From Lewinella sp038528965 (lineage in GTDB: Bacteria > Bacteroidota > Bacteroidia > Chitinophagales > Saprospiraceae), in the NCBI GenBank assembly GCA_038528965.1, contig JBCBEC010000036.1, forward strand, positions 1 to 64,000: a stretch of 64,000 bases of DNA, written 5' to 3'. The translations under genes and the position numbers were made by a program. Shown here in pieces: positions 54,945 through 62,641 of this stretch. The notes under the pieces are model-generated. The model saw only the letters and a program-made list of their open reading frames with translations, was not told where the DNA came from and did not search any database. Each line of letters opens with the position of its first letter. Position 1 is the stretch's first letter.

Positions 54945-55340
54945 GACAATAGTTTGAAGGCGTTACCAAGCTAGGGGAAAGATAGTACTTTTTGCGACTG
55001 GTACCAGAGCTAAGCTTGAAGGCACGCTGGTTTCTGGTTATGCCATCAAGTTGTCTGTGAATAGGTAGGGATATAAGAGTACGCTTAAATTTAGCTTCGC
55101 TGCTACTTCGTGGTCTAACTTCTGAAAACCAGTGCTTTATGAACTTGACTTCACCTCACCTCACCTCTCCTCTCCTCTCCTCAGTTGTTTACCTTCGGTA
55201 ATCGTCGCTCCGCTCCTCGGAGTTGACCCGCCACCGCGGTAGCAGCCACGAAGTGAAACGCTTTCAGAGGAGATTCGTCAAAACCATAAATCACTGATTC
55301 TCAATGTGCGATGAATTTTAAACATACTTTAAATAAAAAA
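54945..55340. other. Intergenic stretch with a pentamer tandem repeat
   Basis: About 400 nt with no gene seen. It includes six pentamers at 55151-55180 (TCACC three times, then TCTCC three times) and a GC-rich imperfectly palindromic patch near 55200-55260 (for example CGCTCCGCTCCTCGGAG). Left end must hold the MFS promoter. Confidence 0.5.
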
Positions 55341-55373
55341 CCCGTGCTACATGGCAAGCCGGTGTAGCACGGG
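55341..55373 (-). terminator. Intrinsic terminator of the sulfate-activation operon
   Basis: CCCGTGCTACA (55341-55351) pairs perfectly with TGTAGCACGGG (55363-55373). On the minus strand the stem is followed by a T-run (complement of AAATAAAAAA at 55331-55340), 27 nt past the cysN stop. Confidence 0.92.
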
Positions 55374-55399
55374 TAGTAGTAACCACAAGAGCAGATGGA

Positions 55400-56656
55400 T
55401 TAGATGATCATCCCTGCGGCTACGGTTTCGTTTGTTTGCTCGTCTACCAGAATGATACTTCCGGTACTGCGGTTGCGGCGGTAGATATCGGCAAACAATG
55501 GCTTGGTAGTGCGGATCGTGATGCGAGAAATATCGTTCATCCCAATCTGCTTATCTTCCTCATTGCGGTGCAGGGTGTTGATATTCAGCTTGTAGCGAAT
55601 ATCTTTGACGATGCAACGGGCATCCTGCGTAGTGTGTAGAATGCTATACTTTCCACGCAGTTGCAGTGGCTTTTCATGAAACCAGCAGATCATCAGATCC
55701 AGATCTTGCATGATCTCCGGTACATTGTTTTCCCGTACAATCATATCGCCGCGGCTGATGTCAATATCGTCTTTCAGTAGCATCGTTACCGACATTGGTG
55801 GGAAGGCCTCTTTGACCTCGCCATCGAAAGTATCAATTTTGGTAATTTCCGTCGTGAAACCAGAAGGCAGTACCATCACTTTATCGCCCTTCTTGAATAC
55901 ACCACCAGCTACCCGTCCGGCGTAGCCCCGATAGTCATGATACTCATCTGTATTGGGACGGATCACGTACTGCACAGGGAAACGGCAATCAATAAAGTTG
56001 TCATCGCTACCGATGTGGACATTCTCCAGGTAGTAGAGTAGAGTAGAGCCACCATACCAGTCCATTTTTTCGGACTTATCCACTACATTATCTCCTTTCA
56101 GCGCCGAGATTGGAATGAAGTGAACATCCTTCACGTCCAGTTTATAGCTAAACTCCGAGAATTCTTCCTTAATGCTCTCGTAGGCCTCTTCGCTATAGTC
56201 CACCAGATCCATCTTGTTAACACAAACGACCAGGTGAGGAATTTGCAACAAGCTGGCGATAAAGGCATGACGACGAGTTTGCTCCACAATACCATTACGG
56301 GCGTCAATGAGAATCAAAGCCACATTAGCTGTAGAGGCACCCGTCACCATATTACGTGTGTATTGGATATGCCCAGGTGTATCCGCAATAATGAACTTGC
56401 GGCGTGGTGTAGCAAAGTAGCGGTATGCTACATCAATGGTAATGCCTTGCTCTCGCTCGGCCTTCAAACCATCCGTCAAGAGCGCCAAATTGACCCCTTC
56501 CTCACCGCGACGCGCGGTTGTTTCTTTGATGGTCTCGTATTGATCTTCGAAGATCGACTTGCTATCGTACAGCAATCGCCCGATCAGTGTTGATTTTCCA
56601 TCGTCCACACTACCGGCGGTAGAAAATCTAAGTAGTTCTGTATGCTGTTGTTCCAT
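55400..56656 (-). CDS. cysN: Sulfate adenylyltransferase subunit 1 (GTPase)
   Basis: 418 residues. Large, GTP-hydrolysing subunit of ATP sulfurylase, which with CysD makes adenosine 5'-phosphosulfate (APS) from sulfate and ATP in the cytoplasm. EF-Tu-like GTPase motifs are present: GSVDDGKST (15-23), ADTPGH, and NKMDL, followed by two beta-barrel domains. It is of the single CysN type without a fused APS kinase, consistent with the separate cysC gene in the same operon. Unusually, it is not directly behind cysD: a four-helix-bundle gene and heptamer repeats lie between them, so about 540 nt separate the two subunits' genes. Confidence 0.95.
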   Translation of the reverse strand: MEQQHTELLRFSTAGSVDDGKSTLIGRLLYDSKSIFEDQYETIKETTARRGEEGVNLALLTDGLKAEREQGITIDVAYRYFATPRRKFIIADTPGHIQYTRNMVTGASTANVALILIDARNGIVEQTRRHAFIASLLQIPHLVVCVNKMDLVDYSEEAYESIKEEFSEFSYKLDVKDVHFIPISALKGDNVVDKSEKMDWYGGSTLLYYLENVHIGSDDNFIDCRFPVQYVIRPNTDEYHDYRGYAGRVAGGVFKKGDKVMVLPSGFTTEITKIDTFDGEVKEAFPPMSVTMLLKDDIDISRGDMIVRENNVPEIMQDLDLMICWFHEKPLQLRGKYSILHTTQDARCIVKDIRYKLNINTLHRNEEDKQIGMNDISRITIRTTKPLFADIYRRNRSTGSIILVDEQTNETVAAGMII

Positions 56657-56670
56657 TTCTTTATGTTAGG

Positions 56671-56712
56671 TGTACAGTGTACGATGTTATATGTTTGGAT
56701 GTACACTGTACG
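56671..56712. repeat. Degenerate heptamer array, cysN side
   Basis: Six 7-nt units in phase (TGTACAG, TGTACGA, TGTTATA, TGTTTGG, ATGTACA, CTGTACG). The GTACA core is the same as in the array at 57102-57192 on the other side of the four-helix-bundle gene. Confidence 0.7.
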
Positions 56713-56733
56713 AACAGTTTTGCAAAAAATGTT

Positions 56734-57084
56734 TCAGCGCCGTAGGCTGATGATTGATCCTGTTATGATTCGTAGTAACTCGTTGGCCTCTGCTTCAAGA
56801 AGTATCAATTGATCACTCCAGCTGCGATCCAGTAAGCGCTTTAGCATATCTAACCACACCAGCGACTCATCTAACTCCTCCTCTACAATCTTCCGCTTAT
56901 TGATCATATCAGCCCTTGACTTGGCCCGGTTGCTAGCGCTATAGTTTGCGGTAGATGATGTGGAAGATTTGATAATTTGGTATTTAATTACTCTGAACTC
57001 TTCACCCTCCGGAAGTTCCCTACACATTAAGATCACTGCCAAAGACCATTTTTTGAAGCGCTCCAGTAATACCTCTTTATCCAT
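56734..57084 (-). CDS. Four-helix-bundle protein (23S rRNA IVS/Avd-like family) inserted in cys operon
   Basis: 116 residues from the ATG at 57084 (the preceding TTG is not needed). Four amphipathic helices; EEFRVIKYQIIKSSTSSTANYSASNRAKS is the family's central helix pair (positions about 28-56), with the conserved 'Q..rS..S...N..E/a' pattern, and LDESLVWLDMLKRL the third helix. The family was named for proteins encoded by intervening sequences in 23S rRNA genes and includes Avd, the accessory protein of diversity-generating retroelements; function is otherwise unknown. No retroelement, template repeat or rRNA is near. It separates cysD from cysN and is flanked on both sides by arrays of a GTACA-type heptamer, which suggests it arrived as a discrete unit. 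Confidence 0.85.
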   Translation of the reverse strand: MDKEVLLERFKKWSLAVILMCRELPEGEEFRVIKYQIIKSSTSSTANYSASNRAKSRADMINKRKIVEEELDESLVWLDMLKRLLDRSWSDQLILLEAEANELLRIITGSIISLRR

Positions 57085-57101
57085 CAAACCTTCATTTTAC
57101 A

Positions 57102-57192
57102 CCATACACTGTACACCGTACATCGTACACCGTACATCGTACACCGTACATCGCACACCGTACATCGTACATCGTACATCGTACATCGTACA
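57102..57192. repeat. Heptamer tandem array, cysD side (13 units of YCGTACA)
   Basis: Thirteen 7-nt units without gaps: CCATACA, CTGTACA, then CCGTACA/TCGTACA alternating (one TCGCACA), and four TCGTACA at the end. The array touches the cysD stop codon (57193-57195) directly. It is too short in unit length and has no spacers, so it is not a CRISPR. Confidence 0.93.
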
Positions 57193-58101
57193 TTAAAAAT
57201 ACCCCTGCTTCTTCCGATCCTCCATCGCCGTCTCTGAGCGCTTATCATCGGCGCGGCCACCGCGTTCGGTCTGGCGGGCAGTAGCTACTTCCTGGATGAT
57301 TTCTTCTACGTTGGCTGCGTGTGACTCCCACACACCGGTACAAGTCATATCACCAATGGTACGGCAACGCACCATCATGCGCTCTACTGTTTCGGTAGGC
57401 TTTTTAGGAATGTAATCACAATCAGCAAGTAGAATGCCGTCGCGGCGAATGACTTCCCGCTCGTGGGCGAAGTAGAGGCTAGGTAATGGTACATTTTCCA
57501 TCGCCAGGTACTGCCAAACGTCAAGCTCGGTCCAGTTACTGATAGGGAAAACGCGGAAGTGTTCACCGTAGTGCTTCTTGCCGTTGAAAAGGTTCCACAG
57601 CTCCGGACGTTGGTTCTTCGGATCCCATTGACCGAACTCATCGCGGTGGCTAAAGAAACGCTCCTTGGCACGCGCTTTCTCTTCGTCGCGTCGGCCACCA
57701 CCTAAGGCCGCATCGTACTTGCCCTTCTCCAAAGAATCAAGCAGTACGTGGGTTTGCAGGTAGTTGCGGCTAGCATTGTAGCCTTTCTCTTCCACTAGTT
57801 CTCCCTTGTCAATAGCGGCTTGTACAGAACCTACGACTAAGCGGGCACCGTATTCCTCTACCAGACGATCCCGAAACTCAATGGTTTCTGGGAAGTTATG
57901 CCCAGTATCAATATGTAAGAGCGGGAATGGAATGCGAGCCGGATAGAAGGCCTTACGTGCTAGGTAGGCCATCAGGATGCTGTCCTTACCTCCACTGAAA
58001 AGCAGTACCGGGTTTTCAAATTGAGCAGCCACTTCCCGCAGAACGAAGATCGATTCAGCCTCTAGTTCGCGTAAGTGATTGACGTGATAGGCACTCGCCA
58101 T
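57193..58101 (-). CDS. cysD: Sulfate adenylyltransferase subunit 2
   Basis: 302 residues. Catalytic small subunit of ATP sulfurylase: PP-loop SGGKDS at 36-41 binds ATP; LHIDTGHNFPET, GGGRRDEEKARAKER and the FPISNWTELDVWQYL motif are characteristic of CysD. Works with CysN. Starts 25 nt after the cysC stop codon, so both are in one transcript. The heptamer array starts at the very next base after its stop codon, so the insertion did not truncate the protein; the C-terminal RKKQGYF is the normal family end. Confidence 0.96.
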   Translation of the reverse strand: MASAYHVNHLRELEAESIFVLREVAAQFENPVLLFSGGKDSILMAYLARKAFYPARIPFPLLHIDTGHNFPETIEFRDRLVEEYGARLVVGSVQAAIDKGELVEEKGYNASRNYLQTHVLLDSLEKGKYDAALGGGRRDEEKARAKERFFSHRDEFGQWDPKNQRPELWNLFNGKKHYGEHFRVFPISNWTELDVWQYLAMENVPLPSLYFAHEREVIRRDGILLADCDYIPKKPTETVERMMVRCRTIGDMTCTGVWESHAANVEEIIQEVATARQTERGGRADDKRSETAMEDRKKQGYF

Positions 58102-58126
58102 AATTATTTCAGTTTTCGATTGTTTT

Positions 58127-58732
58127 TTATTCAGCTAACCGAATAGCGCTCATAACTGCGGCAAATACTTGCTCCACAGCTTCTTCTACGCTCATCTCGG
58201 CGGTTGGTATACTTAAGTAGGGTTTGGTAGGTGCTTCGTAAGGGGAGTCAATCCCCGTAAATCCTTTAATTTCTCCGCGGCGTGCCTTGGCGTATAGGCC
58301 TTTCACATCGCGTGCTTCGCACACTTCAAGGGGCGTATCCACAAAGATTTCCAGGAAATCTTCCGGTCCAATGATCTCGGCGGCTTGTTGCCGAATGGCT
58401 CGGGTAGGACTGATGAAAGAACTCAGTACCACAATGCCAGAATGCGTATACAACTTAGCCACCTCAGCAATGCGGCGGATGTTTTCCTGACGGTCTTCCA
58501 GGCTAAAGCCCAGATTATTATTAATACCGCTACGAATATTATCCCCATCTAACACCTGCGGAAAGTAGCCCGCTTCGAACAACTTCCGTTCTACGCCTTG
58601 GGCAATCGTACTCTTTCCGGAGCCGGATAGTCCCGTTAGCCAGAAGACCCGCGCTTTCTGTTGCAAACGCTGCTCTCGTTCCTCTCGATTTACCAGCCGA
58701 TCAAAGATGGGATGGATATTCTCAGTAGGCAT
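58127..58732 (-). CDS. cysC: Adenylylsulfate (APS) kinase
   Basis: 201 residues from the ATG at 58732. The frame is open to 58846, but the longer version overlaps the DUF2061 gene and has no family-like sequence. It phosphorylates APS to PAPS: Walker A GLSGSGKS (34-41), DGDNIRSGIN substrate loop, FISPTRAIR and KGLYAKARRGEIKGFTGIDSPYE are all conserved. The upstream DUF2061 stop codon lies only 1 nt away. PAPS can be reduced to sulfite or used to sulfate polymers; no PAPS reductase or sulfotransferase is in the window, so which fate applies is open. Confidence 0.96.
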   Translation of the reverse strand: MPTENIHPIFDRLVNREEREQRLQQKARVFWLTGLSGSGKSTIAQGVERKLFEAGYFPQVLDGDNIRSGINNNLGFSLEDRQENIRRIAEVAKLYTHSGIVVLSSFISPTRAIRQQAAEIIGPEDFLEIFVDTPLEVCEARDVKGLYAKARRGEIKGFTGIDSPYEAPTKPYLSIPTAEMSVEEAVEQVFAAVMSAIRLAE

Positions 58733-58733
58733 A

Positions 58734-58976
58734 CTAGGAAGTTTTATTGCCGAACATCTTGCGAACGCTACCTCTTGGCGCCATTTGCCAGGCCCGTTCG
58801 TGCAGATAATAAAGTGCAAATTTGATGAAAAATTCGATAGCACCAATCTTCAGCGCATCTTCTATGTTACCAGTAGTGAAATAGGCTATAGCGATGATGG
58901 TCGTCGTAGCTATTACTCGCCAACTCAGTGCTTTCAGTACGCTACGCAAGCGGGATTCTCTCGCAATTTCTTCCAT
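58734..58976 (-). CDS. DUF2061 small membrane protein of the cys operon
   Basis: 80 residues from the ATG at 58976; ten further residues back to 59006 are not needed. DUF2061 family: ESRLRSVLKALSWRVIATTTI followed by two hydrophobic helices (about 20-37 and 45-62) and the YYLHERAW motif. The molecular role of DUF2061 is unknown, but the family is often encoded with sulfate-activation genes, as here where it is first in the operon and abuts cysC. A possible role in sulfate uptake or in membrane tethering of the pathway is inference. A TATATTTG promoter lies just upstream. Confidence 0.85.
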   Translation of the reverse strand: MEEIARESRLRSVLKALSWRVIATTTIIAIAYFTTGNIEDALKIGAIEFFIKFALYYLHERAWQMAPRGSVRKMFGNKTS

Positions 58977-58995
58977 GGTATTGCAAATTGAGCGG

Positions 58996-59003
58996 CAAAT
59001 ATA
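58996..59003 (-). promoter_or_regulatory. -7 promoter element TATATTTG for the DUF2061-cysCDN operon
   Basis: Minus-strand TATATTTG matches TAnnTTTG 20 nt before the DUF2061 ATG. An inverted repeat CCTACT-TAACT-AGTAGG (59009-59025) sits just upstream, where a repressor or activator could bind. Confidence 0.55.
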
Positions 59004-59054
59004 CAATTCCTACTTAACTAGTAGGATTTATCGCAAAGTAATTTTCCTCTCGTT

Positions 59055-60107
59055 TTACTCCTGGTAAATAGCTACGACTCTTTCTCCTGGCTTAGCGTAG
59101 CCCCGGTACATCCCTTCAGAGTTGAATGGCATAGCTACATTCCCGTAGCGATCAAGCGCAATCAAGCCACCTTCTCCACCAGCTTTGACCAGTTCTTCGT
59201 TGACCACCTCCTTAGCGGCAGCGTCTAGGCCCAGGCCTTTGTAAGCCATTCGTGCAGCTACGTCATAAGCTACTGCCCAGCGGATGAAGAATTCGCCGTG
59301 TCCGGTACAGCTTACACCACAGGTGGCGTTATCTGCAAAGGTGCCAGCGCCGATGATGGGAGAGTCGCCCAGCCGGTTCCAACGCTTATTGGTCATGCCT
59401 CCGGTTGAAGTACCGGCTACGATGTTACCGCTCTTGTCTAGTGCCACACAACCAACAGTGCCTTTCTTGCGGTCATCATGATCGAGCTCTACCTCAGCGG
59501 TTCCTGTATTGGCTTCGCGAGCTTTAGCACGCTCTAACGCATCCCAGCGGCGTTGGGTATAGAAGTAGGAAGGATCTACAATTTCCAGGCCATTATCGGT
59601 CGCAAATTGCTCTGCTCCTTTTCCGGTAAGCAATACGTGAGGGCTCTTTTCCATAACCGCCCGAGCCGCAGAAATAGGGTGCTTTACGTTCGATACACCA
59701 CCTACCGCACCGGCCATCCGATCGGTACCTAGCATAATGGAGGCATCCATTTCATTGCGGCCCTCGTTGGTGAATACGGCTCCTTTTCCTGCATTGAACA
59801 AGGGGGAATCTTCCAGGTAGTGAATCGTCTTTTCGACAGCATCAATGGCGTCTCCTCCGTTCTTAAGAATCTCTTCGCCGATATCTAAGGCGGCGTTCAA
59901 AGCGGCCCGGTAGGCGGCGTCTTGTTCTTCGGTGAGGTCAGCTCGGGTAATGGTACCTGCTCCTCCGTGAATAACTATAGCGTACTCGGCAGCTTCCATC
60001 TCGGTCGTATTACTTTCGGTGGGTGTCTCTTCTTGCTCTGCACTTGGCGCTTCACAAGCCACCCATAACAAGCTGCATACCAGTAAAAGTAGATAATTTT
60101 TACGCAT
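59055..60107 (-). CDS. Isoaspartyl peptidase/L-asparaginase (plant-type, Ntn hydrolase), lipoprotein
   Basis: 350 residues. Lipoprotein signal with Cys18 (LLWVAC), so membrane-anchored outside the cytoplasm. Ntn-hydrolase family T2: the chain cleaves itself before Thr217 in KKGTVGCVALD, and Thr217 then acts as nucleophile; GTSTGGMTNKRWNRLGDSPIIGAG and TGHGEFFIRW are the substrate-binding motifs. It removes isoaspartyl residues from peptides or hydrolyses asparagine. Extracytoplasmic versions are common in Bacteroidota. A TATCTTTG promoter lies about 26 nt upstream of the ATG. Confidence 0.93.
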   Translation of the reverse strand: MRKNYLLLLVCSLLWVACEAPSAEQEETPTESNTTEMEAAEYAIVIHGGAGTITRADLTEEQDAAYRAALNAALDIGEEILKNGGDAIDAVEKTIHYLEDSPLFNAGKGAVFTNEGRNEMDASIMLGTDRMAGAVGGVSNVKHPISAARAVMEKSPHVLLTGKGAEQFATDNGLEIVDPSYFYTQRRWDALERAKAREANTGTAEVELDHDDRKKGTVGCVALDKSGNIVAGTSTGGMTNKRWNRLGDSPIIGAGTFADNATCGVSCTGHGEFFIRWAVAYDVAARMAYKGLGLDAAAKEVVNEELVKAGGEGGLIALDRYGNVAMPFNSEGMYRGYAKPGERVVAIYQE

Positions 60108-60132
60108 CGGTCTCCGGTTTTAAATCCGGCCC

Positions 60133-60140
60133 CAAAGATA
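60133..60140 (-). promoter_or_regulatory. -7 promoter element TATCTTTG for the asparaginase gene
   Basis: Minus-strand TATCTTTG matches TAnnTTTG, 26 nt before the ATG at 60107. No clear -33 box. Confidence 0.5.
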
Positions 60141-60323
60141 CATAATCAGACTACTAATTGGGTGCTGCTGTACCGCGCTGGTTCCTTCTCGCTTAATCTG
60201 TACTGGCGCTTGATGCTATTCGGTAGGAGAATAGGTTTGTAAGAAGTGGAAGATTATCCTATTCGTAGTTCGTTTCGCAGAAAATCCTGGCGGTATGCCT
60301 GGGTTAAAATATCCTACCTACTT

Positions 60324-60345
60324 GTTTCGCTGAATTCATTCCGCT
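60324..60345. repeat. Dispersed element, left arm only (matches 44800-44821)
   Basis: GTTTCGCTGAATTCATTCCG and its two following bases match the left arm of the hairpin at 44800-44821 at 21 of 22 positions. The right arm is missing here. Confidence 0.75.
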
Positions 60346-60353
60346 ATTTATGT

Positions 60354-60368
60354 AGTTCTCCGAGAACT
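60354..60368. repeat. Palindrome copy 3 (AGTTCTC-C-GAGAACT)
   Basis: Same 15-nt perfect palindrome as at 128 and 15646, 8 nt after the dispersed element's arm. In contrast to the other two copies no terminator stem follows after 14 nt. It lies in the 355-nt gap between the asparaginase gene and the DUF3179 gene, both on the minus strand; nothing else is seen in that gap. Confidence 0.8.
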
Positions 60369-60462
60369 TGTCGATCCGATAAGTTCAGCTATGGGGTTGT
60401 CAAATGCTTTGAAACTAATGGAATGGTTATTTTTTCAAACTCAAAAATTCCACAAAACGGAA

Positions 60463-61512
60463 TTAATTGGCAATTTCGATACCAGGATAAAATGTGGCCC
60501 AAGCGAACCAAAAGCCGATGTAGCTCTCGACCTGATGCAACTGACTTCCTGTCCGTGGGCCACTGACGGCTTCACCAAATAAATTCCACACATTCCCTTC
60601 TGTGTCTACCATCATCCCGTCGGATGTACTGGGAGTAGCTATTGGTGTAATGGTGGTGCCATCGGGTAGTTGCTGTTCGAAGGCAACTACGTAATTATCG
60701 TTTTGATTACCTAGTAGGAGTAAGTCTTCACCCGCAAATTGATCAAGGATCACACCAGAAGTATTGAATAAAGTGAGTGGGTAAAACTTAGTTTCTCCAT
60801 TGATCAATATGCCCAGACCGCGGTCTTTAGCCGGGAGGCGATCATCTGAATTATCGATTGGAAAGAGGATGAGGTTATCGTTGGTGCGGTAGTCTCCGTA
60901 AGGATAGCGATCATAGTCACGGCTAAAGCTGGTGTTCGTATTTAGGACTAGTGCGTCTGGATACAGCCCCTTGGCCGTTTGCCAGCTGGTTTCCACTACG
61001 GGATACGTTTGAATCCGTTGTCCGGCGCGTTGGCCATTGACGGCTTGCAGCTGCATCTGCGACCAATTGCTATCAGAATTACGATCGTAGGGGATTAAGT
61101 TGGTGTTGTACAGAAGTCCGGATACACCGAAGGTGGTAAGCTCCCCGTTACCTAAGTCCCGTTCCCAGGCAATACCAGTGCCGGTAAGTGGGCAGTAGGT
61201 AATGGCTAGCGGCTTACCGCCTACTTCATCATTGACGATCTCGTGCCAATCCAAAATCGGATGTGGATATATTTTGATGTCATCATCCACTTTAACTGTG
61301 ATGACTAAGTCTTGGTTTTCTAAGAAATCTACCTCGCTGACCAATGAGAATTGGGGGTTGTCAATAGAAGGAATACCGTCCTTACCGGGGCCTCCATCAA
61401 AAACATCGTTTTCGGGAATGAGCCAAACCTCATTGTTTTCATCCTGGCTGCAGGAACTCAAATGAATCACTGATAAGGACAAAAGGAGTAGGAGGTAGTG
61501 TGTTGTCTTCAT
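60463..61512 (-). CDS. DUF3179-family lipoprotein
   Basis: 349 residues. Lipoprotein signal with Cys21 (LSSC). DUF3179 hallmarks: GIPSIDNPQF near the start, IYPHPILDWHEIVND, ITYCPLTGTGIAWER, TFGVSGLLYNTNLIPYDR and WQTAKGLYPDALVL. The family is widespread in marine bacteria and archaea; its biochemical role is unknown, and a conserved single Cys in the YCPLTG motif suggests metal or redox chemistry (inference). It starts 14 nt after the stop of an outer-membrane protein gene, so the two form one unit. Confidence 0.9.
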   Translation of the reverse strand: MKTTHYLLLLLSLSVIHLSSCSQDENNEVWLIPENDVFDGGPGKDGIPSIDNPQFSLVSEVDFLENQDLVITVKVDDDIKIYPHPILDWHEIVNDEVGGKPLAITYCPLTGTGIAWERDLGNGELTTFGVSGLLYNTNLIPYDRNSDSNWSQMQLQAVNGQRAGQRIQTYPVVETSWQTAKGLYPDALVLNTNTSFSRDYDRYPYGDYRTNDNLILFPIDNSDDRLPAKDRGLGILINGETKFYPLTLFNTSGVILDQFAGEDLLLLGNQNDNYVVAFEQQLPDGTTITPIATPSTSDGMMVDTEGNVWNLFGEAVSGPRTGSQLHQVESYIGFWFAWATFYPGIEIAN

Positions 61513-61526
61513 ATCACCTATGGTAT

Positions 61527-62489
61527 TTAGCGACGGTTAGTGTCTGCTTCTTTTTTTGTTAATAGATAGGATAAGCCCAGTTGGAGGCGGTGAGTAGGCG
61601 TCACCTGCGTATCCGTAACCTCTGCGAAGATTGGTAGCTCCAGATTGGCCGACATACTAAATCGGGGGTTCGCTTGCCAGGCGAGGGCGGGTGCTACAAA
61701 CAGCCAACTTCCTCCGGTGCCGGGTACTAGTTGTTCGTTCTGTTGATCTCCCTGCACCTGACGATACCGCACAATTAAGCTGGGATTGAATATTTGCTTT
61801 GCTACGAATACCTGATCAGAAAGTGTGCTGATCACCTGCACTTCCTGGCCAAACTGATAGGCTTGATTACCGAGGTATTCTTCATTTGTCCCTTTGGTGG
61901 TATAAATGCCGGTAAGCGACCAAGTCATGCTGGGGCGCAGCTTAATGGGGCGCTGATATTGGGTCCATAAGATGGCATCCCAGGCGCCACTGCCGGGTTG
62001 TAAATCTGCGTTTAGGCGAAGGCCTTGTTGAGAGCGTAAATCGGGAGAGCCAGTAGGAATTTTTGCTCCTAAACCTACAAATAGAGATTGCTTCTCCTTG
62101 GCAATGAGTTGGTACTTAACCAGCGCCACTGCGTCTCCAATGCCTTGCGTAAAAGTAAAGTCTTCTTGTCCAAACTGCCGAATACGACGCTCTTGCCGCA
62201 CATAGGATACGAATACTTCCGCGGACCAGCGCCGAGAGAAGGTATAGCCCAGTTGGAATAGAACAGAATGTGTTTGCCGACGGCGGGAATCGTCATTCAG
62301 GACAGTGGTCCCTGCTTTTAAGGTGTTGAGCGTATTGAGATCGTAGCTCGTATTCAGCTGCCAAGTGCCCTTCTGCTGGGGGCTTAGGCCGATATTGTTA
62401 GACAGTGGTACACCACCCGAACAACAACTCTGCGCCCGCAAATGTAAACTACAGCTGACCAACATCAAGATCACAACCACTCTGAGCAT
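61527..62489 (-). CDS. Outer-membrane beta-barrel protein (MetA-pathway/transporter-like)
   Basis: 320 residues from the ATG at 62489; that start fits the promoter at 62507-62514. Signal peptide ending HLRAQ, followed by the mature start SCCSGGVPLSNN with a Cys pair that could bind a metal. The rest is beta-barrel-like with strands typical of the 'MetA-pathway of phenol degradation' outer-membrane family: QLNTSYDLNTLNTL, RWSAEVFVSYVRQ, GIGDAVALVKYQL, SLFVGLGAKIPTGS, RLQLGLSYLL. Function not known; co-transcription with the DUF3179 lipoprotein (14-nt gap) suggests a shared surface process. The Cys pair plus the DUF3179 Cys motif make a metal-related role worth testing. Confidence 0.75.
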   Translation of the reverse strand: MLRVVVILMLVSCSLHLRAQSCCSGGVPLSNNIGLSPQQKGTWQLNTSYDLNTLNTLKAGTTVLNDDSRRRQTHSVLFQLGYTFSRRWSAEVFVSYVRQERRIRQFGQEDFTFTQGIGDAVALVKYQLIAKEKQSLFVGLGAKIPTGSPDLRSQQGLRLNADLQPGSGAWDAILWTQYQRPIKLRPSMTWSLTGIYTTKGTNEEYLGNQAYQFGQEVQVISTLSDQVFVAKQIFNPSLIVRYRQVQGDQQNEQLVPGTGGSWLFVAPALAWQANPRFSMSANLELPIFAEVTDTQVTPTHRLQLGLSYLLTKKEADTNRR

Positions 62490-62506
62490 GAAGCGTACAT
62501 TTTGCA

Positions 62507-62514
62507 CAAATGTA
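62507..62514 (-). promoter_or_regulatory. -7 promoter element TACATTTG for the barrel-DUF3179 operon
   Basis: Minus-strand TACATTTG matches TAnnTTTG 17 nt before the ATG at 62489, implying a leader of about 12 nt. Confidence 0.55.
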
Positions 62515-62532
62515 TTCTCTACCAAGGATAAT

Positions 62533-62556
62533 GGACTGTCCGCATTGGGACAGTCC
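62533..62556. promoter_or_regulatory. 24-bp palindrome at about -44 (operator candidate)
   Basis: GGACTGTCC-GCATTG-GGACAGTCC is an inverted repeat with perfect 9-nt arms. Its centre lies about 43 nt before the predicted start of transcription. No T-run follows in either direction, so an operator reading is preferred over a terminator for the FG-GAP gene that ends at 62642. Confidence 0.5.
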
Positions 62557-62641
62557 GGTCTTGAGAAATGTCGGCCAGTTTTTATTTAGTGTAGTTACAC
62601 GGATTTTGCTGTTTCAGGATAACTAGCCATTCGTGGAATCA

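Noticed and set aside
55151..55260. Replication origin or attachment site in the pentamer and GC-rich patch
   Set aside because: No DnaA-box cluster, integrase gene or tRNA end is seen; it is only a simple repeat.
56734..57084. Avd gene of a diversity-generating retroelement, or a 23S rRNA intervening sequence
   Set aside because: No reverse transcriptase, template/variable repeat or rRNA sequence is present nearby; only the protein family is shared.
57102..57192. Regular repeats resembling a CRISPR array
   Set aside because: Units are 7 nt and directly adjacent with no spacers, and no cas gene is in the window.
58733..58846. Longer start for cysC
   Set aside because: It runs into the DUF2061 gene and lacks sequence typical of APS kinase; the ATG at 58732 gives the usual length.
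62533..62556. Intrinsic terminator of the FG-GAP gene
   Set aside because: No T-run follows the stem on the minus strand, and its position relative to a promoter suits an operator better.
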